From contig NBAY01000122.1 of NCBI GenBank assembly GCA_002794775.1, positions 1 through 64,000 on the forward strand: 64,000 nt of DNA, in the 5' to 3' direction. Positions 14,177 to 29,877 of the stretch are shown here, piece after piece. How positions within the stretch are numbered: position 1 is the first letter of the stretch; each line of letters begins with the position of its first letter. Source of the stretch: Porodaedalea pini (lineage: Eukaryota > Basidiomycota > Agaricomycetes > Hymenochaetales > Hymenochaetaceae). The position numbers and the translations under genes were made by a program. A model generated the notes under the pieces. The model was not told the DNA's origin. It ran no database searches and saw only the letters and a program-made list of their open reading frames with translations.

Positions 14177-14877
14177 CCTTTCTGCTGGTCATTCTTCCCT
14201 CCATCTCTGCCGCACTGGTGCGGTTCAACTTCCCTCACCCTGTTCACACAGCACGCGTTCCTCGCCTCTTCCTCCTGCCCCCCTTGACGATCCACGCTCT
14301 TCAACATCGACGTCAGCCGTTTTCCCATCCGCCCTTCTCATTGAGCACTTCGGCGAACGCGACGCAACCGTTGTGTCCGAGAAGGATCTCGTTCCGATCA
14401 AAACATTCGCAGCGACCTCTTCTCACGCATCGACTCCACCTGTCCTTCGACGCTCACAGATGCTCGTCAACTCCCAGAGCCAGAGAGCCCGCCGCAGCGA
14501 ATATGGCCATCGTCCACGCACCGCGCCATCCCCACCCCCATCCGCATCAGCATTCGATATCATCATCGAGTGCCAGCTCGAACCACTCGCCCTTCCGCCG
14601 CGTGGTGCGACGTACGCCCCCCTCCACCTGCGAAATCGTCTTCTGTGTCCGCCGCTGCCGCAGCGACTACCTCGAGTTTTGTAAGCATCCCCCCTCTTTC
14701 CCCCCGATCTCTGATACTTGAGTGATGAGCGGCTGTTGATCGCTGTCTTTTTCTCTATCACGTTTTTTTCCTCCGACTGCGCCGAAAACGTTCGACAAAA
14801 AAACAGTCATCGGCAGTCCCGCGCGCACACCACTCACACCACCCCACGCCGGCAGCACCCCCACCGGCAATCGACAC
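14177..14877 (+). other. GC-rich captured sequence of unknown origin
   Basis: This stretch (mirror 11161-11861) has exon-like composition much richer in GC than the AT-rich outer arms. One frame gives LLIEHFGERDATVVSEKDLVPI. I do not recognise the source gene. It may be a third captured fragment lying between the RPS6 and cyclin-like pieces. Confidence 0.35.
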
Positions 14878-15240
14878 TTACTACGGGCACGAAGACACCA
14901 GCAAGCTCTGCGCGCGCTTCGTCAGCCATACCTTCAACTGCCCCGAGATCCTTCCTCCGTCGTCCTCCACCTCTTCCACATCGTCCTCGACCGCAGTCGT
15001 CTCGCGTTCCCCCGCTACCGCAACAGCAGGATCAGGAGGGGCACCAGTGATACCGAATATGCTTGCGCACTTCGTCGCATACGCGTTGCATCGCACTCGC
15101 CTCGCCGTTCATGCACGAGACGTAGCGTCCTGCAGTCGGCGCTCTGCTACATCGGGGTGGTGCGAGGGAAGGTGACGGGGCTCGCGGAGAAGAAGCTCAG
15201 CACGGGAGTGAGGGGCGAGCCGGCGAACTGACTTTTTAAC
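14878..15240 (+). pseudogene. Cyclin-like gene fragment, right arm
   Basis: The frames read YYGHEDTSKLCARFVSHTF, then a serine-rich linker, then MLAHFVAYALHRTRLAVH, and after a frameshift ALCYIGVVRGKVTGLAEKK and GVRGEP. Order and motifs resemble basidiomycete PHO85-type cyclins, which bind a cyclin-dependent kinase. Only the N-terminal half is present and it is broken, so no product is expected. Confidence in the family is moderate because no alignment could be run. Confidence 0.4.
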
Positions 15241-15304
15241 GAAGAACGTTCAAACGTGAGCTACCACTGAGTCAGAATCGGTCACAGACAACGGCAGGTG
15301 AACA

Positions 15305-18216
<2,912 letters not shown>

Positions 18217-18667
18217 AAGCAGGTTTTATGCATGCAACTACTTTATTATTCTACCTTGTACCAGCCATTTGGCTTGTACAGCTCAAGGTGATGCCTGAGA
18301 TGGATGAGGCAGAGCTATCACAGCTTATGGTGAAATGCAGCAAAGAGCCACTGATGTGTCAGACCCAGTTGTGTGGTATGTGCAGGTGCCCTCCACAGGT
18401 GGTCTTGAGAATAGGCCTTGTGAAACAGTTGCTTTGACATTGTGATATAAGCAATTGGGTTAGCCTCTTAAGAGATGCATGAGTCAAGACCACCTGCCAC
18501 CAGTGAAAGCAAGGCAGTGACATAAGAGTCTAGAATGAAAGATTGAGAAATTCTCTGTAGAATCACCAAGGCTTCTATTCTAGACATATTCTAATTTTCA
18601 TGACATAATGATTTCTATTTCAAAAATAAAATAAAAAAGATTCCTGGGCAGGAATAAAAAGGAGACC

Positions 18668-19266
18668 CAACTGGGCATTTCCAAATATTGGGCACTCTTA
18701 AATAGTTGGGCACTCCCCAATAGTTGGGCGCTCCCAATTGGGCACTCCCAATAGTTGGGCGCTCCCAATTGGGCACTCCCAATAGTTGGGCGCTCCCAAT
18801 TGGGCACTCCCAATAGTTGGGCTCCTTGGCACTCCCAATTGGGCACTCCCAATAGTTGGGCGCTCCCAATTGGGCACTCCCAATAGTTGGGCGCTCCCAA
18901 TTGGGCACTCCCAAATAGTTGGGTGCTCCCAATTGGGCACTCCCAAATAGTTGGGCGCTCCCAATTGGGCACTCCCAAATAGTTGGGCGCTCCCAATTGG
19001 GCACTCCCAATAGTTGGGCGCTCCCAATTGGGCACTCCCAAATAGTTGGGCACTCCCAATAGTTGGGCACTCCCAATTGGGCACTCCCAAATAGTTGGGC
19101 ACTCCCAATAGTTGGGCGCTCCCAATTGGGCACTCCCAAATAGTTGGGCACTCCCAATAGTTGGGCGCTCCCAATTGGGCACTCCCAAATAGTTGGGCAC
19201 TCCCAATTAGGCACTCCCAATTGGGCACTCCCAACTGGGTACTTCCAACTGGGCACTCCCAACTGG
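18668..19266. repeat. Minisatellite 2, right copy
   Basis: Mirror of 6780-7370. It contains one aberrant unit (GGGCTCCTTGGCACTCCC near 18820) absent from the left array. Confidence 0.85.
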
Positions 19267-19647
19267 CCATAAACTAGTTTTCTAGGCTCACTAAATCAAA
19301 CTTCTCTGTCTCACTCAGTAATGCCTAGTCTCAGAAGAATATACAATATTATTATCATATACAGTTCTAGTTATAAACTTGAGAATGCAGTCTCTATACT
19401 GTCACGCTTGTCTCTAAAGCATCAGTCAAATTTATGAACATTAAATGTTGTACCTGATATTTGAGCACAGGTCAAGCTTAGCTATTTTTTGGACCTCAGA
19501 TCTATTTTTTTTCTTGTTCTCTTCAGTTTTGCACTCTGCACTGTACTGTATATAGTATAATCATATTTAAAACTTCTAGCTCAAAGTACAGTCTGTATTA
19601 CAAGCCCTATGATATGGTATAGAAGATTATATATTATATCATATATA

Positions 19648-19977
19648 CAGGTGGTTCTGAAAAGTGTTCAGCCCCTCCCCATTTTTGGAACCGATTGACA
19701 TGGCCTAAGCAGGAAGGTGATTAGCATAAGGGAGAAAACACTGGTCATTGAATATACATGATTCTTCCATTATTTGACAGGAAATAATGTATCTTGAGTG
19801 TATGTATATAATTGATACCTGTATAATTTTTTTCTAGACTGATTTTGCTTGAAGGATGAGGAGACAGATGTCAGAATGCACAGAATGGAGGTTTGGATCA
19901 TACAAATCACCTTCCTGCTTAGGCCATGTCAATCAATTCCAAAAGCAGAGGGGCCAAACACTTTTTGAAACCACCTG
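19648..19977. mobile_element. Mariner/Tc1-type MITE, right-arm copy
   Basis: The 330-bp mirror of 6069-6398, with TA at 19646-19647 and 19978-19979. Confidence 0.8.
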
Positions 19978-20372
19978 TAGGAAAGTACAGAGTGCTCTTT
20001 TGGCTTTAATATCTCAATTCTTGTCAGAAAAGTAGCTAAATTCATAATTTGACTAATAGCAATAATTATGAACTTAGGCAATGTTTTAGCAACATTTTTA
20101 ATGACATGCTAATGCTTTTGTAATAGCACAGCTAATAACTAGAAGATGTTGTTACAGAGCTAATTCAGTGCTATAATAATTAACTATTTTATCATAAAAT
20201 GTCATATGCATTTAGTCAAGTCAACCCAAGCAGCCAATGTAGGGTGATACAACCTCAGTAACACTCTTATGAAGACAAGCACAACCTAAACACACAAATA
20301 ACTAATGTCATGATAGCCAAGTACAAGCATATTATTATACTATTAAAAATGTTCCTAAACAGGTTATTAAAG

Positions 20373-20797
20373 AGTGAAGTAAGAAAATAAAGAGCCTATT
20401 CTGTAAATTTTAGGTGTTCAGACAGGCAATATTCTTCACTGATTCTTCCCTAGTTCAAATCTGAAGTTAAAGGCATAAAACTTACTGAAGGATGATCTAT
20501 ATGATTTATTATGATTTTAAGCAGTGACTGTGTATAGAAATGTATATTTCCTATCTTGTTTGTCTTAGCTTCAGAAACTCTAAAACTCTGCCAAACTTAC
20601 TTAGCATTGACTGTCTTTAAGTATTTATTCTGCACCCAAGAGAAACATCTAAAAATCATAATAGCTTACATAAATCATTATTTAGCAAGTTTTATGTCTT
20701 TAGCTTCAGATTTGAATTCAGGAAGAATTATGGAAGAATATTGCCTGTCTGAACACCTAATCTTCACAGAATAGGCTGTTTATCTTCTCATGTCACT
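20373..20797. repeat. Foldback MITE, right-arm copy
   Basis: Mirror of 5249-5673. Confidence 0.7.
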
Positions 20798-21129
20798 TGC
20801 TGCCTCATTGATATTTGGCAGTAATTAAACTATGTATTTAGCAATTTATTAGACATGAATTAGTGAAGAATTGAGTAAAATGTTGATTCTTGAAGCCAAA
20901 GGAGCACTTTCTGAGATGCAAAAAAGGTGATTGTAAATACTTCAGCAAATGACTGTAACTCAGATCAAAGGTCAATTCATGCAGCCAGTAGTTTGCAACC
21001 TAATCAACAGCAAGAGTGCTAAATTGTAAGGCTAAAAACAATAAAATACAGCCTCTAATGGTCCCAGATTTTATGGCAAAAATGAAATTGGGTGTGCCCA
21101 AAAGTCCCCCAGACAGTCAGTGACAGTGA

Positions 21130-21281
21130 CACATTTGGGCACACCCAATTGGGAGTGCCCAGCAGATTGGGTGTGCCCAATTGGGAGTGCCCAGAAGATT
21201 TGGGCATGCCCAATTGGGAGTGCCCAGCAGATTTGGGTGTGCCTAATTGGGAGTGCCCAGCAGATTTGGGCACTCCCAGTC
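21130..21281. repeat. Subterminal minisatellite 1, right copy
   Basis: Mirror of 4732-4916, shorter by one 33-bp unit. Confidence 0.85.
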
Positions 21282-21356
21282 ATGATACCTATTAGGTCAA
21301 TTAGTTGCGTGTATGAATTGCCCTATTAGGTCTCCTTGAAGGGGTGGCCTGAAGTG

Positions 21357-21363
21357 GGAAAGT
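21357..21363 (+). repeat. Target-site duplication, right copy (GGAAAGT)
   Basis: Direct repeat of 4650-4656, adjoining the outer end CCTGAAGTG of the right arm. Confidence 0.75.
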
Positions 21364-21411
21364 CGTCAGAAGTGACTTGAAGAGATGGGGTTAAGGTCTC
21401 CTTTCTTTATA
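21364..21411 (-). promoter_or_regulatory. Detached 5' leader and TATA box of SSP-2
   Basis: On the minus strand this reads TATAAAG (21411-21405), then a leader ending ACTTCTGACGACTTTCC, and resembles the SSP-3 leader (TATAAAGGGAGG...CTCAATGACTTTCC). Removing the palindrome puts the TATA box about 71 bp from the SSP-2 ATG; the SSP-3 spacing is about 72 bp. Confidence 0.7.
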
Positions 21412-22388
21412 GTATGAGTTTCGGTAACTCAAGAAAAAAATAGGCATAGATTTGCTGTTCAGTCACCCTATATGACGCGTTCATACCAGGTACTGATTGA
21501 AAGGGAGGTGTGGCAAAAGCAGTAAGGTCCCAGCATAGAAGTCAAGAACAAACAAGCGAGAGTTACACTTATAGCCAGAAGTCAGGGACTTATATTGTCC
21601 GAGATCTTTTTCTCCTCGGACCTCAAGCTAAGTGCACTATACGTACGACACTTGCGACGACTTGAAGGCCCCCGGCTTCTTCCATTGTTCCTACATAGTA
21701 AATACGAGGAAGATCCGTGAGCTCTCTTCTTTATGGGAGCGCGTGCTTGATAGTAAGATCATTGATGTACCAGTTTCCCGGCGCCGCTCACGAGTACTAG
21801 GAACCGTTCAATGGATAAAAACTCGCACCTCGCCGCCCTCGTGTGTGGGGCTTGAGGTGAGGTCCGAAAGCTCCGTTGGAAAAAGTTATTTAAGTGAGCT
21901 CTTCAGGAGCATAGCTGTTCCGATAGTGTTTCCCCAAAGAAGCAACGAGAAACTATCGCAGAGGTTTTGGAAGGCCTCCAGGTGTCATCTGAGGTTTGGC
22001 TGAACACAGCCATGAGTCCATGACGCGAAGTTTTCCGCAGGCGAACGGCACTGCACGTGACGCTACGCGTCCATGACTTTTAAGTTTAACTCCTGGTTTG
22101 GGACTCCGACTATCCCGAAGCCAAAAGGCACGGTAACTCTTATGTATTTCAATCAACCGGAGAAGAACAGCACAACACATCAAACGTACGCCAGACAGTA
22201 ATCGATGCTTTCAAAATAAAACTAATCGTGTATGTATGGTATGACAGAGAACAGCAAAGAAGATAACCGAGCCGTCCCCAGAAGACAATATTAATGCATT
22301 TTATTCTCAGGGAGCAAAATGGAAGAGCCTGTTGTAGATACGTAATTAGCCAAGGCAAAGAAAAAAACACGTCGAAGTTAAGAACCAC
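21412..22388. other. Intergenic between SSP-2 and SSP-3; SSP-3 3' end not resolved
   Basis: No gene was recognised apart from a possible last exon of SSP-3 just below 22328 (minus strand, after a ctacaacag acceptor). The remaining frames look random. Confidence 0.4.
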
Positions 22389-23058
22389 GTACTCCTGGGT
22401 CCAAAAGCCATTGTTGGCTGTATTCAGGACGCTGGTATTGCCTCCAGGTATGATGCAATCGTCGAATAAAACACCTAGGTCAGCTTGCAGCTCATCCCAA
22501 CAAAATTCAATGTTTGCTGCTCCTTTGAATGTCCCTACATTGCTAAATTGAATATGAAGACACACAGATTAGTGGCTTTAAAATATAAAATAAGTATTGG
22601 AAGACAAACCTAAATTCTACCGCACAGGTCAGGTATGTCAGAAGGTCCATGGTGTTGTTTGCTGTAAGAAATGTGGGCCCGGATTGCTCTGCAACTATTT
22701 GGAGATTGGCCAAAAGGGTGTTGCAGTCGGGAGCTGAGGGTTGCGTCGTGGTGAAGCTCGCGCAGGACCCGGATGCTGATGGATTTATTGAGTAATTACA
22801 CATGCCTTTTTCTCGCAAAGGGAAACAGCACACATACAGGGTTGGCTGCACTGACACTCTGGCACATTTGTCTTGCACTCCCCGACATTACGGCGTATAC
22901 CACCAGCCTTGCTGCCGACGGCTTCTGAAAGGTCCAGCCCGTCCACAGATGCTGGCGCGGCTTTTGACAGGCTGTCGTTGGGGCACAGGAAGGTGCTGTG
23001 TTGGATGGTATGCTGGCCAGCAACGATTGTAGTGGTATTTACGAGAACCGCTGTCGGG

Positions 23059-23544
23059 TGTTAGGACTTGAACTTTTACCTTTTCTTTTATTTTCCCTTT
23101 TACCACTTCCTTTCTTTTAACTGCCCCTTTCCATTATATTTAACCTTTTTTCATAATCATTTCCCATTCTTATGTCATACACGATCATTCCCACACTCAC
23201 TTAGTACGACCCAACCTTCATTCGTTCCATTCCTAGTTACGTAAACTATACAGTACTTAGATAATACAATCCCGTGGATGACGCTATATAGAGGAAGGTG
23301 GAATCGCAGAAGCCCCCTGTTCTGCTTTTCCTCTTACCTCCACATCGTCCAGGTGAGACCTGTCCCCCCTGTATTAGTTAGACTTATATTAATCCTCTTA
23401 CCTCCACATCGTCCAGTCTGAGTAAACTCGCTGCCCGAACTTCGCGTTTGAGATACAGCCCGCCCCAGACAACGTCCGTGTCACCGTCAGGTGCCACACG
23501 TTGAGGTTGCCTAGTCTGAGTTCCACCCAGACTTCCACCTAACA
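23059..23544 (+). repeat. 5' LTR of the SSP-3 gypsy element
   Basis: Begins TGTTAGGACTTG and ends CCTAACA. It holds a TATA box at 23285-23291 (TATATAG) and, 34 bp on, GTTCTGCTTTT (23319-23329), the inferred start of the RNA. Confidence 0.9.
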
Positions 23545-23545
23545 T

Positions 23546-23556
23546 AAAAGCAGAAC
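23546..23556 (+). promoter_or_regulatory. Self-priming type primer-binding site
   Basis: AAAAGCAGAAC lies one base after the 5' LTR and is the exact reverse complement of 23319-23329, the likely RNA 5' end. It has no TGG start, so it does not match a tRNA 3' CCA end. Tf1/sushi-type elements prime reverse transcription with their own RNA 5' end in this way. Confidence 0.7.
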
Positions 23557-24146
23557 CCCGCCCAGGCTCATCCCCAGCGTACGTTGTCGCTGTCGACTCG
23601 CCTTCACTCAGTCTAGAGGAGCGCTCCCCTCAACGGACTTGACATGTAAACCCCCTAAACGACAACCCTCAACCCTGCCCGGATGTTTTCGGATGTTCAT
23701 GTATTATGTAAACTTTGCAACCGACTTTTCCCAACCCTGGCTCTCCGCATCTCCCTTTGGTGGAGGAGCCACTTAACCTGGATGTGGGTGACATTACGTG
23801 TACAGTTGTCGATGTCGTTGTCGATTGTTATCACTGCCGCGTCCTTCCGTCTCATTATCAACTTTGCCGACGAACCCATTCAACGTTGGTGTAACCCTGG
23901 ATCAAATGCTCAACCGATCCCTGTTCCCCTGCTGTCGTCAACATAGATCTCACCGACGAACAGCAATGGGCCCTTCCTGCATCAGCTCATTGGAATCCAG
24001 ACCGACCAGGCTACATCGCGACCAACAACAGCGGCGTTGTACACAATATCTGGTGGAGTGAAGTCCGGCACAGCTGGTATTCGTCAGACGAACAAGGAAG
24101 GAGAGCGAGGTGGCCCCCGGCAGCTCCATCATCGCCTGCACCATCA

Positions 24147-25334
24147 ATGTCTACGGTCCTCCTGCTGCCTACTCCAGGCCCTTACTGTGAGACTCATAGA
24201 GACCCTTCACCGCCAACCCCCCCTGAACCTTTGACGCCCATGCCCAAACCCACAATGTCAACAGGAGGTTTCAGTCAACAGCAGATGGAACAGATCACGG
24301 CAATTGTCACAGGTGCCTTTGCCCATCAGGTGAACAATGCCCCAGCACCGGTCGCTGCAGCTAACCCCCCAACCCCCAACATCGACGTCACCCGGCCACG
24401 TGAATTCACTGGTGGCAATGACTACCTAGACTTTAAATGCGAGGTCCTCCTTTTTGTCTCTGCAAACCCGAACCGGTACCCCACGTCAGAGAGTAAGATA
24501 TACATTGCTCTCTCCTACTTGAAGGGTGGTAATGCAGCAATGTGGGCACAGAATTATGTGGAAGAGTCAATGACAGCTGGAATCGTGACCTTCACCGACA
24601 GTTGGACAAGGTTCCAAGAGCGCCTAGATGCCTCGTTCGATGACCCGAACTGAAAGGAAAAAGCGCTAGCAGAATTCCGAACCAAAGTTCAGAAGGACCT
24701 CACCACCAACGAGTTTTTCCAGAAGCTCAATGTCATCATCATGAGAGTGGGACTGATGGACAACAGCATCATCTGTGACCACCTAAAGCACGCGATGAAC
24801 ATCGAGGTGGTCCGAGGGGTATTGAGGTCGATGCCGGTCCCAACCACGTACAACAACTGGAAGAAGAAGGCCATCGAGATCGATCATGGCGAACAACAGA
24901 TCTGCATGATACAACGAGGTTGTGCATTCCCACTTCCGCCGCACCAGCAACAACAGGCACCCCTGGCTCATCGACAGATCCCGGCCCCCCACGTCGACAA
25001 ACGTGATGCGACTGGCGTTACTTTCAGAGGTGCTGGCCAGCCAATGGACGTCTCGATGAACGAGGTGCAATGGAGGAGGGCATGCTGGATCTGTGGTAAA
25101 CTCGGCCACTTCAAAGACACGTGCCCACAAGGGAAGACGATCGTGCAGCGCATGCTGCAGATGATGGCGCCAGGCGAGCATCGTCTTCTTGCTGATGAGC
25201 TGGGTGCGATGAAGGAATCGGCCTTTGAGGAAGTCATAGACACTCGGAGGTCGACTGTGGAGGACTATGTGGAAGAAGACGGCGATGACGAAGAGGTTGT
25301 CGACTCGCAGGGTTTTGCGAGTGGTCAGGTGTAG
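24147..25334 (+). pseudogene. gag of the SSP-3 gypsy element (one nonsense codon)
   Basis: Capsid/nucleocapsid polyprotein. The proline-rich N-terminus is followed by a gag core (PREFTGGNDYLDFK, AMWAQNYVEESM) and near the C-terminus by the zinc knuckle CWICGKLGHFKDTC (C-x2-C-x4-H-x4-C). TGA at 24651-24653 interrupts the core where related copies in the window read NRK or NQK. The reading frame is otherwise open to the TAG at 25332-25334. The pol frame lies at -1 relative to gag and is open across this stop. Confidence 0.85.
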
Positions 25335-28300
25335 CCATCGGGAAGACTGACCGGGAAGAACAAGGGGTTTCGGATTCGGACTCAATAAAATATAGTCAAC
25401 CGTCTGTACAATACTTAGATGCAAATGACATCAATGACTTTCCCGATTACGAAGCCCCCACTGATGTGAACGAAGATGAAGAGTACGAACAGCTGTTCAT
25501 GAGAGGAACTGGCGGACACCAGCTGGACCTTCTCCTGAACGTCAGACACAGCATAGCGGGTGAAGTGAGGGAGGTGGATGCGCACGCCCTCGTAGATTTG
25601 GGGTGCACAGGGTCGTGCATCGACGTAAGGTTCGTCAAAAGGTATGGGTTAGAGATGAAACATTATATCCGACCCCTTGCAGTGCTCAATGCTGACGGTA
25701 TGCACAACGAGGCCGGGTTGATTGAGAAGTACGTCGACGTTGAACTTATGATCGGCCACCATATGGAACGGATCATCCTTGCGGTAACCTCGCTAGCATC
25801 GTCTAACATATTCCTAGGGTATGACTGGCTTCGACGTCACAATCCTGAGGTCGACTGGAAGACGGGTACGCTCGACTTCACCTGCTGTCCAAGCAAATGT
25901 ACGGTTGAGAGGGTTGTGGAAGAAGATGTGAGGAAGGTGGAAAAGGCTGTGGAAGAGATGAGGAGGGTGAGAGAGGTGCGAATGGACAAGACGTCCTGGC
26001 CCGCATACCTCAACGACTATGCTAATGTCTTCAGCGAGAAAGGCTTTGAGAAGCTGCCAGAACATCGACCCTGGGACCACATCATCGACTTCAAACCTGA
26101 CTTCAAACCTAGCGATTGCAAGATCTATCCGCTCATGCCAACTGAGCAACAATTGCTAAAGGACTTCCTCGACGAGAACTTGAAGTCTGGTCATATCCAA
26201 CGATCAATATCGCCCATGGCATCACCCTTCTTCTTCATCAAGAAGGCCGACAAGTCACTACACCCGATCCAGGATTACCATAAGCTCAATGACAGTACAA
26301 TCAAGAACAAGTATCCCCTCCCTCTCATCGACGAACTCGCCGACAAGGTCAAGAAAGTGAAGTACATCACTAAGCTTGACCTTCGCTGGGGATACTACAA
26401 CATCCGGATCCACGAAGGCGATGAGTGGAAGGCAGCCTTTCGCACGAATATGGGTCTCTTTGAACCGACGGTCATGTTCTTTGGTCTTTGCAATGCACCG
26501 GCAATGTTCCAAGCCTTCATCAACCACATCTTCAAGGGACTAATCTACGATAACCTGATCATCGTCTATCTCGATGACATCCTCATTCTTTCACAAACTC
26601 TTGAGGAACATATTGAGATGTCGAGGCGCGTCCTTCAGATCTTGCGAGAGAACGGCCTGTACCTGAAACCAGAAAAATACGAGTTCGACACCAAGACTGT
26701 GAAATACCTCAGCCACGTCATCGGCAATGGCGAAATCAGGGCTGACCTGGTGAAGACGGAGGCGATTGCAGACTGGCCAGTCCTGCGAAACCTCAAACAG
26801 CTGCAACAATTCCTCAGCATGGGCAACTGGCTGCGATGGTTCATCAAGGACTACAGCAAAGTGGTCCATCCGCTAACGTCACTGACGGGCAAGAAGGACT
26901 GGGTATGGGAGACTGAACAGCAAGAAGTGTTTGAGGAGTTGAGATGATGTCTCTGCTCACCTCCAGTCCTGGCCATTGCGAACAATGAGGGCCCTTTCCA
27001 CGTTGAGGCGGACTCATCAAACTTCACGCTTGGAGGCGTGTTGTTGCAGAAGCAGGAAGGCAAGTGGAGGGTAATCGCCTACAGGTCTGAAGCGCTCCTG
27101 CCAGCAGAACGAAACTGTTAGGCGGGAGTCTGGGAGACGACTCGGACTGGGCAGGCCTCAGCTGACTGTCGTCTGGGACGTGCTATACTCGAGTGGGGAC
27201 TCGGGACACGCTTTACTCAGGCTAGGTCGTCGCGGAGGTAAGAGGATTAATACAAGTCTAAACTAATACAGGGGGGACGAGTCTCACCTAGGTCATTGTG
27301 GAGGTAAGAGGAAAAGCAGAACAAGGAGTTCATGCGATTCCTGAGATCTTATATAGTGGCGACCATGAGACTATATTATCTAATGTTACATAAATGAACG
27401 GAATGGAACGAATGAAGGTCATGTGGAGGGAGTGTGGGAAATGATTGAAAAGACGATTAAATATAATGAAAAAGAGCGGTTAAAAGAAAATAAATGGTAA
27501 AAGGGAAAATAAAAGACAGGGTGAAAGTTCAAGTCCTAACAGAAACTATGAGATCTACGACAAGGAGATGCTCATGATTGTTTCAGCACTCAAAGAGTGG
27601 AGACAGTACCTTCTCGGCGCCCATCACCCTATCGAGATCTGGTCTGATCACGCCAACCTCACCTACTTCAGGTCGGCGCAAAAGCTGAGCTATTGACAAG
27701 CTCGCTGGCAGACAGAGCTCAAGGAATTTGACTTCCACCTCGAGCACAAGTCGGGGAAGACCATGGGCAAGGCGGACTTACTGTTGCGAAAGGCCAGTTA
27801 CGACGAGGGGAAGGATGATAACGATGGTGTCATGTTCATCAAGGAGAAGTGGCTGAATCGTGGAGTGGTGAGGACATCGTGTGACGAGGTGTTGGAATGA
27901 GTGGGTGAAGCACAGAGGGTGCAGAATGAGTCGGAGAGGCCGACAGGAATGACAGAGGTCGACGGTTTGTGGCGGATAAGAGGCAAGGTGTACGTGCCGT
28001 CGACGATGAAGGAGGCCGTATTGCGGGAATGTCACGACTCGGTACTGGCTGGACACCCAGGAGCGTCGAAAACAGTGGAGCTTGTCCGTCGAGACTTCTG
28101 GTGGATGTCGATGTTCTCCGACGTCCGAGCATATGTCCGAGGGTGTGATCGCTGTCAGTGAACAAAGGCTCTGAGGGCATCAAGGTCAAGGCCACTTCAC
28201 CCAAATGCAGTCCCTGAAGGCCCCTGGGAAATCATCACAGTCGACCTCATCGGAGAGCTCCTGGACTCCAAGGGGCACAACGCAATCTGCATCTTTGTTG

Positions 28301-29391
28301 ATAGGTTCTCGAAACAGATGCATGCTATCCCGATGATGACAAAGTTGTCAGCGGAAGGCATGGCTCAGCTGTACCGTGACCACATCTTCTGCCTCCATGG
28401 CTTGCCAAAAAAGATCATCCATGACCAAGGCACGCAGTTCGATGCATTGATGATGAAGGAACTGTACAAACTCCTACACATCGAAGGCAACCCATTGATG
28501 GCGTACCACCCACAAACAGATGGTCAAATGGAACGCGTTAACCAAGAGCTCAAACAGTACCTTCAACTCTTCGTTAACCATCGTCAATTGGACTGGAAGG
28601 ACTGGCTCCCCCTCACAGAGTTCGCGTACAACAACCGCAAACACTCAGCGACAAAAATGTCCCCCTTCTATGCGAACACAGGACGTCACCCCTTGAGCTT
28701 TGACACAACACAAACCTCGTCTGCCAACATGTTGGCGGAAGAATTCGCAAAGCACATCAAGGAGACTCATCACGTTGTGAAGGACAACTTGGTCAAGGTG
28801 GCAGACAACATGAAGCGCTACCACGACCGGACAGCAGGGACTTCAGTGGAGTACAAGGCTGGAGACAAGGTTTTCCTCGATGGGCAAAACATCAGCACAG
28901 ATTCGCTGACAAAGAAACTCACTGACAAATGGCATGGTCCCTTCGAGATCATCGACAAGGTGGGAGCTAGCGCATACAAACTCAGGCTCCCCAAGCGATG
29001 GAAGAAGGTCCACCCAGTCTTCAACGAGGCCCTGCTAAAGCCTGCCGTCAAACCATCCTTCGAGAGCCAGAAACAACCAGCACCGCCGCCACCTGACATC
29101 GTCGACAACGAGGAGGAGTACGAGATCGAGGAAGTTCTAGACTCGCGTCTGCACCGAGGAAAGCTACAGTACCTCGTCAAGTGGGTTGGCTACAACGAAC
29201 CGACTTGGCAGCCCAAGATGGACTTTGGCGAGAACACAAAGGAGGCGAACACTGAATTCTATTGAAAACATCCCAGCGCCCCTCGAAAACTCGACATTCC
29301 TCGCCAACGACTTCACCCGTGCTTCGTCGACACCGAACCAGATGACCTCGATCTTGGTTGGTCGGGACGCCCAACCTTGAGGGGGGGGTAA
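25335..29391 (+). pseudogene. pol of the SSP-3 gypsy element (protease-RT-RNase H-integrase-chromodomain)
   Basis: The protease motif reads DLGCTGSCID, where other copies have DSG, so the catalytic serine position is altered. RT shows KLDLRWGYYNIRI, FGLCNAPAMFQ and YLDDILI. TGA at 26945-26947 (CGA in the copy at 45240) ends the RT frame. A reversed solo LTR plus TSD (431 bp) shifts the downstream coordinates. RNase H, integrase (zinc-binding H..H..C..C, GMAQLYRD, YHPQTDGQMERVNQ) and a C-terminal chromodomain (EYEIEEVLDSRLHRGKLQYL) follow. More TGA codons lie near 27697, 27898, 28159 and 29263. The related copy in 42812-53224 reads on to a TAA abutting the LTR. Confidence 0.85.
27116..27541 (-). 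repeat. Reversed solo LTR inside pol
   Basis: 426 bp, TGTTAGGCGG...GTCCTAACA, flanked by perfect GAAAC duplications (27111-27115, 27542-27546). It matches the LTR subtype at 42812-43235 and 52800-53224. Orientation is opposite to the host element. Confidence 0.9.
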
Positions 29392-29877
29392 TGTTAGGAC
29401 TTGAACTTTTACCTTTTCTTTTATTTTCCCTTTTACCACTTCCTTTCTTTTAACTGCCCCTTTCCATTATATTTAACCTTTTTTCATAATCATTTCCCAT
29501 TCTTATGTCATACACGATCATTCCCACACTCACTTAGTACGACCCAACCTTCATTCGTTCCATTCCTAGTTACGTAAACTATACAGTACTTAGATAATAC
29601 AATCCCGTGGATGACGCTATATAGAGGAAGGTGGAATCGCAGAAGCCCCCTGTTCTGCTTTTCCTCTTACCTCCACATCGTCCAGGTGAGACCCGTCCCC
29701 CCTGTATTAGTTAGACTTATATTAATCCTCTTACCTCCACATCGTCCAGTCTGAGTAAACTCGCTGCCCGAACTTCGCATTTGAGATACAGCCCGCCCCA
29801 GACAACGTCCGTGTCACCGTCAGGTGCCGCATGTTGAGGTTGCCTAGTCTGAGTTCCACCCAGACTTCTGCCTAACA
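29392..29877 (+). repeat. 3' LTR of the SSP-3 gypsy element
   Basis: Same 486-bp length and termini as the 5' LTR. A G-rich tract (29381-29388) and the TAA end of pol directly precede it. Confidence 0.9.

Larger units (their letters stand above)
23059..29877 (+). mobile_element. Ty3/gypsy chromovirus-type LTR retrotransposon inserted in SSP-3
   Basis: 6819 bp with two 486-bp LTRs starting TGTTAGG and ending CCTAACA. The flanks are TCGGG (23054-23058) and TTGGG (29878-29882), a 5-bp target duplication with one change. The order is LTR, leader, gag, protease, RT, RNase H, integrase, chromodomain, G-rich polypurine tract (29381-29388) and LTR. A reversed solo LTR sits inside pol. By eye the LTRs differ at about 6 of 486 positions, so the insertion is fairly recent. 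Several TGA codons make this copy defective. Confidence 0.92.

Noticed and set aside
18217..18437. Open frame following the XPB pseudogene
   Set aside because: Starts in sequence with no similarity to XPB and has no recognisable domain. The mirrored copy adds no evidence because the arms are identical.
21632..22003. Open frame of about 120 codons between the palindrome and SSP-3
   Set aside because: No recognisable motif and composition like random sequence. Not supported as a gene.
23545..23570. tRNA-type primer-binding site after the 5' LTR
   Set aside because: No TGG start next to the LTR. The complement to the LTR RNA start explains the sequence better.
29164..29439. Antisense frames over pol and LTR borders as genes
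   Set aside because: They are shadows of pol and of the LTR and are conserved only because the elements are.
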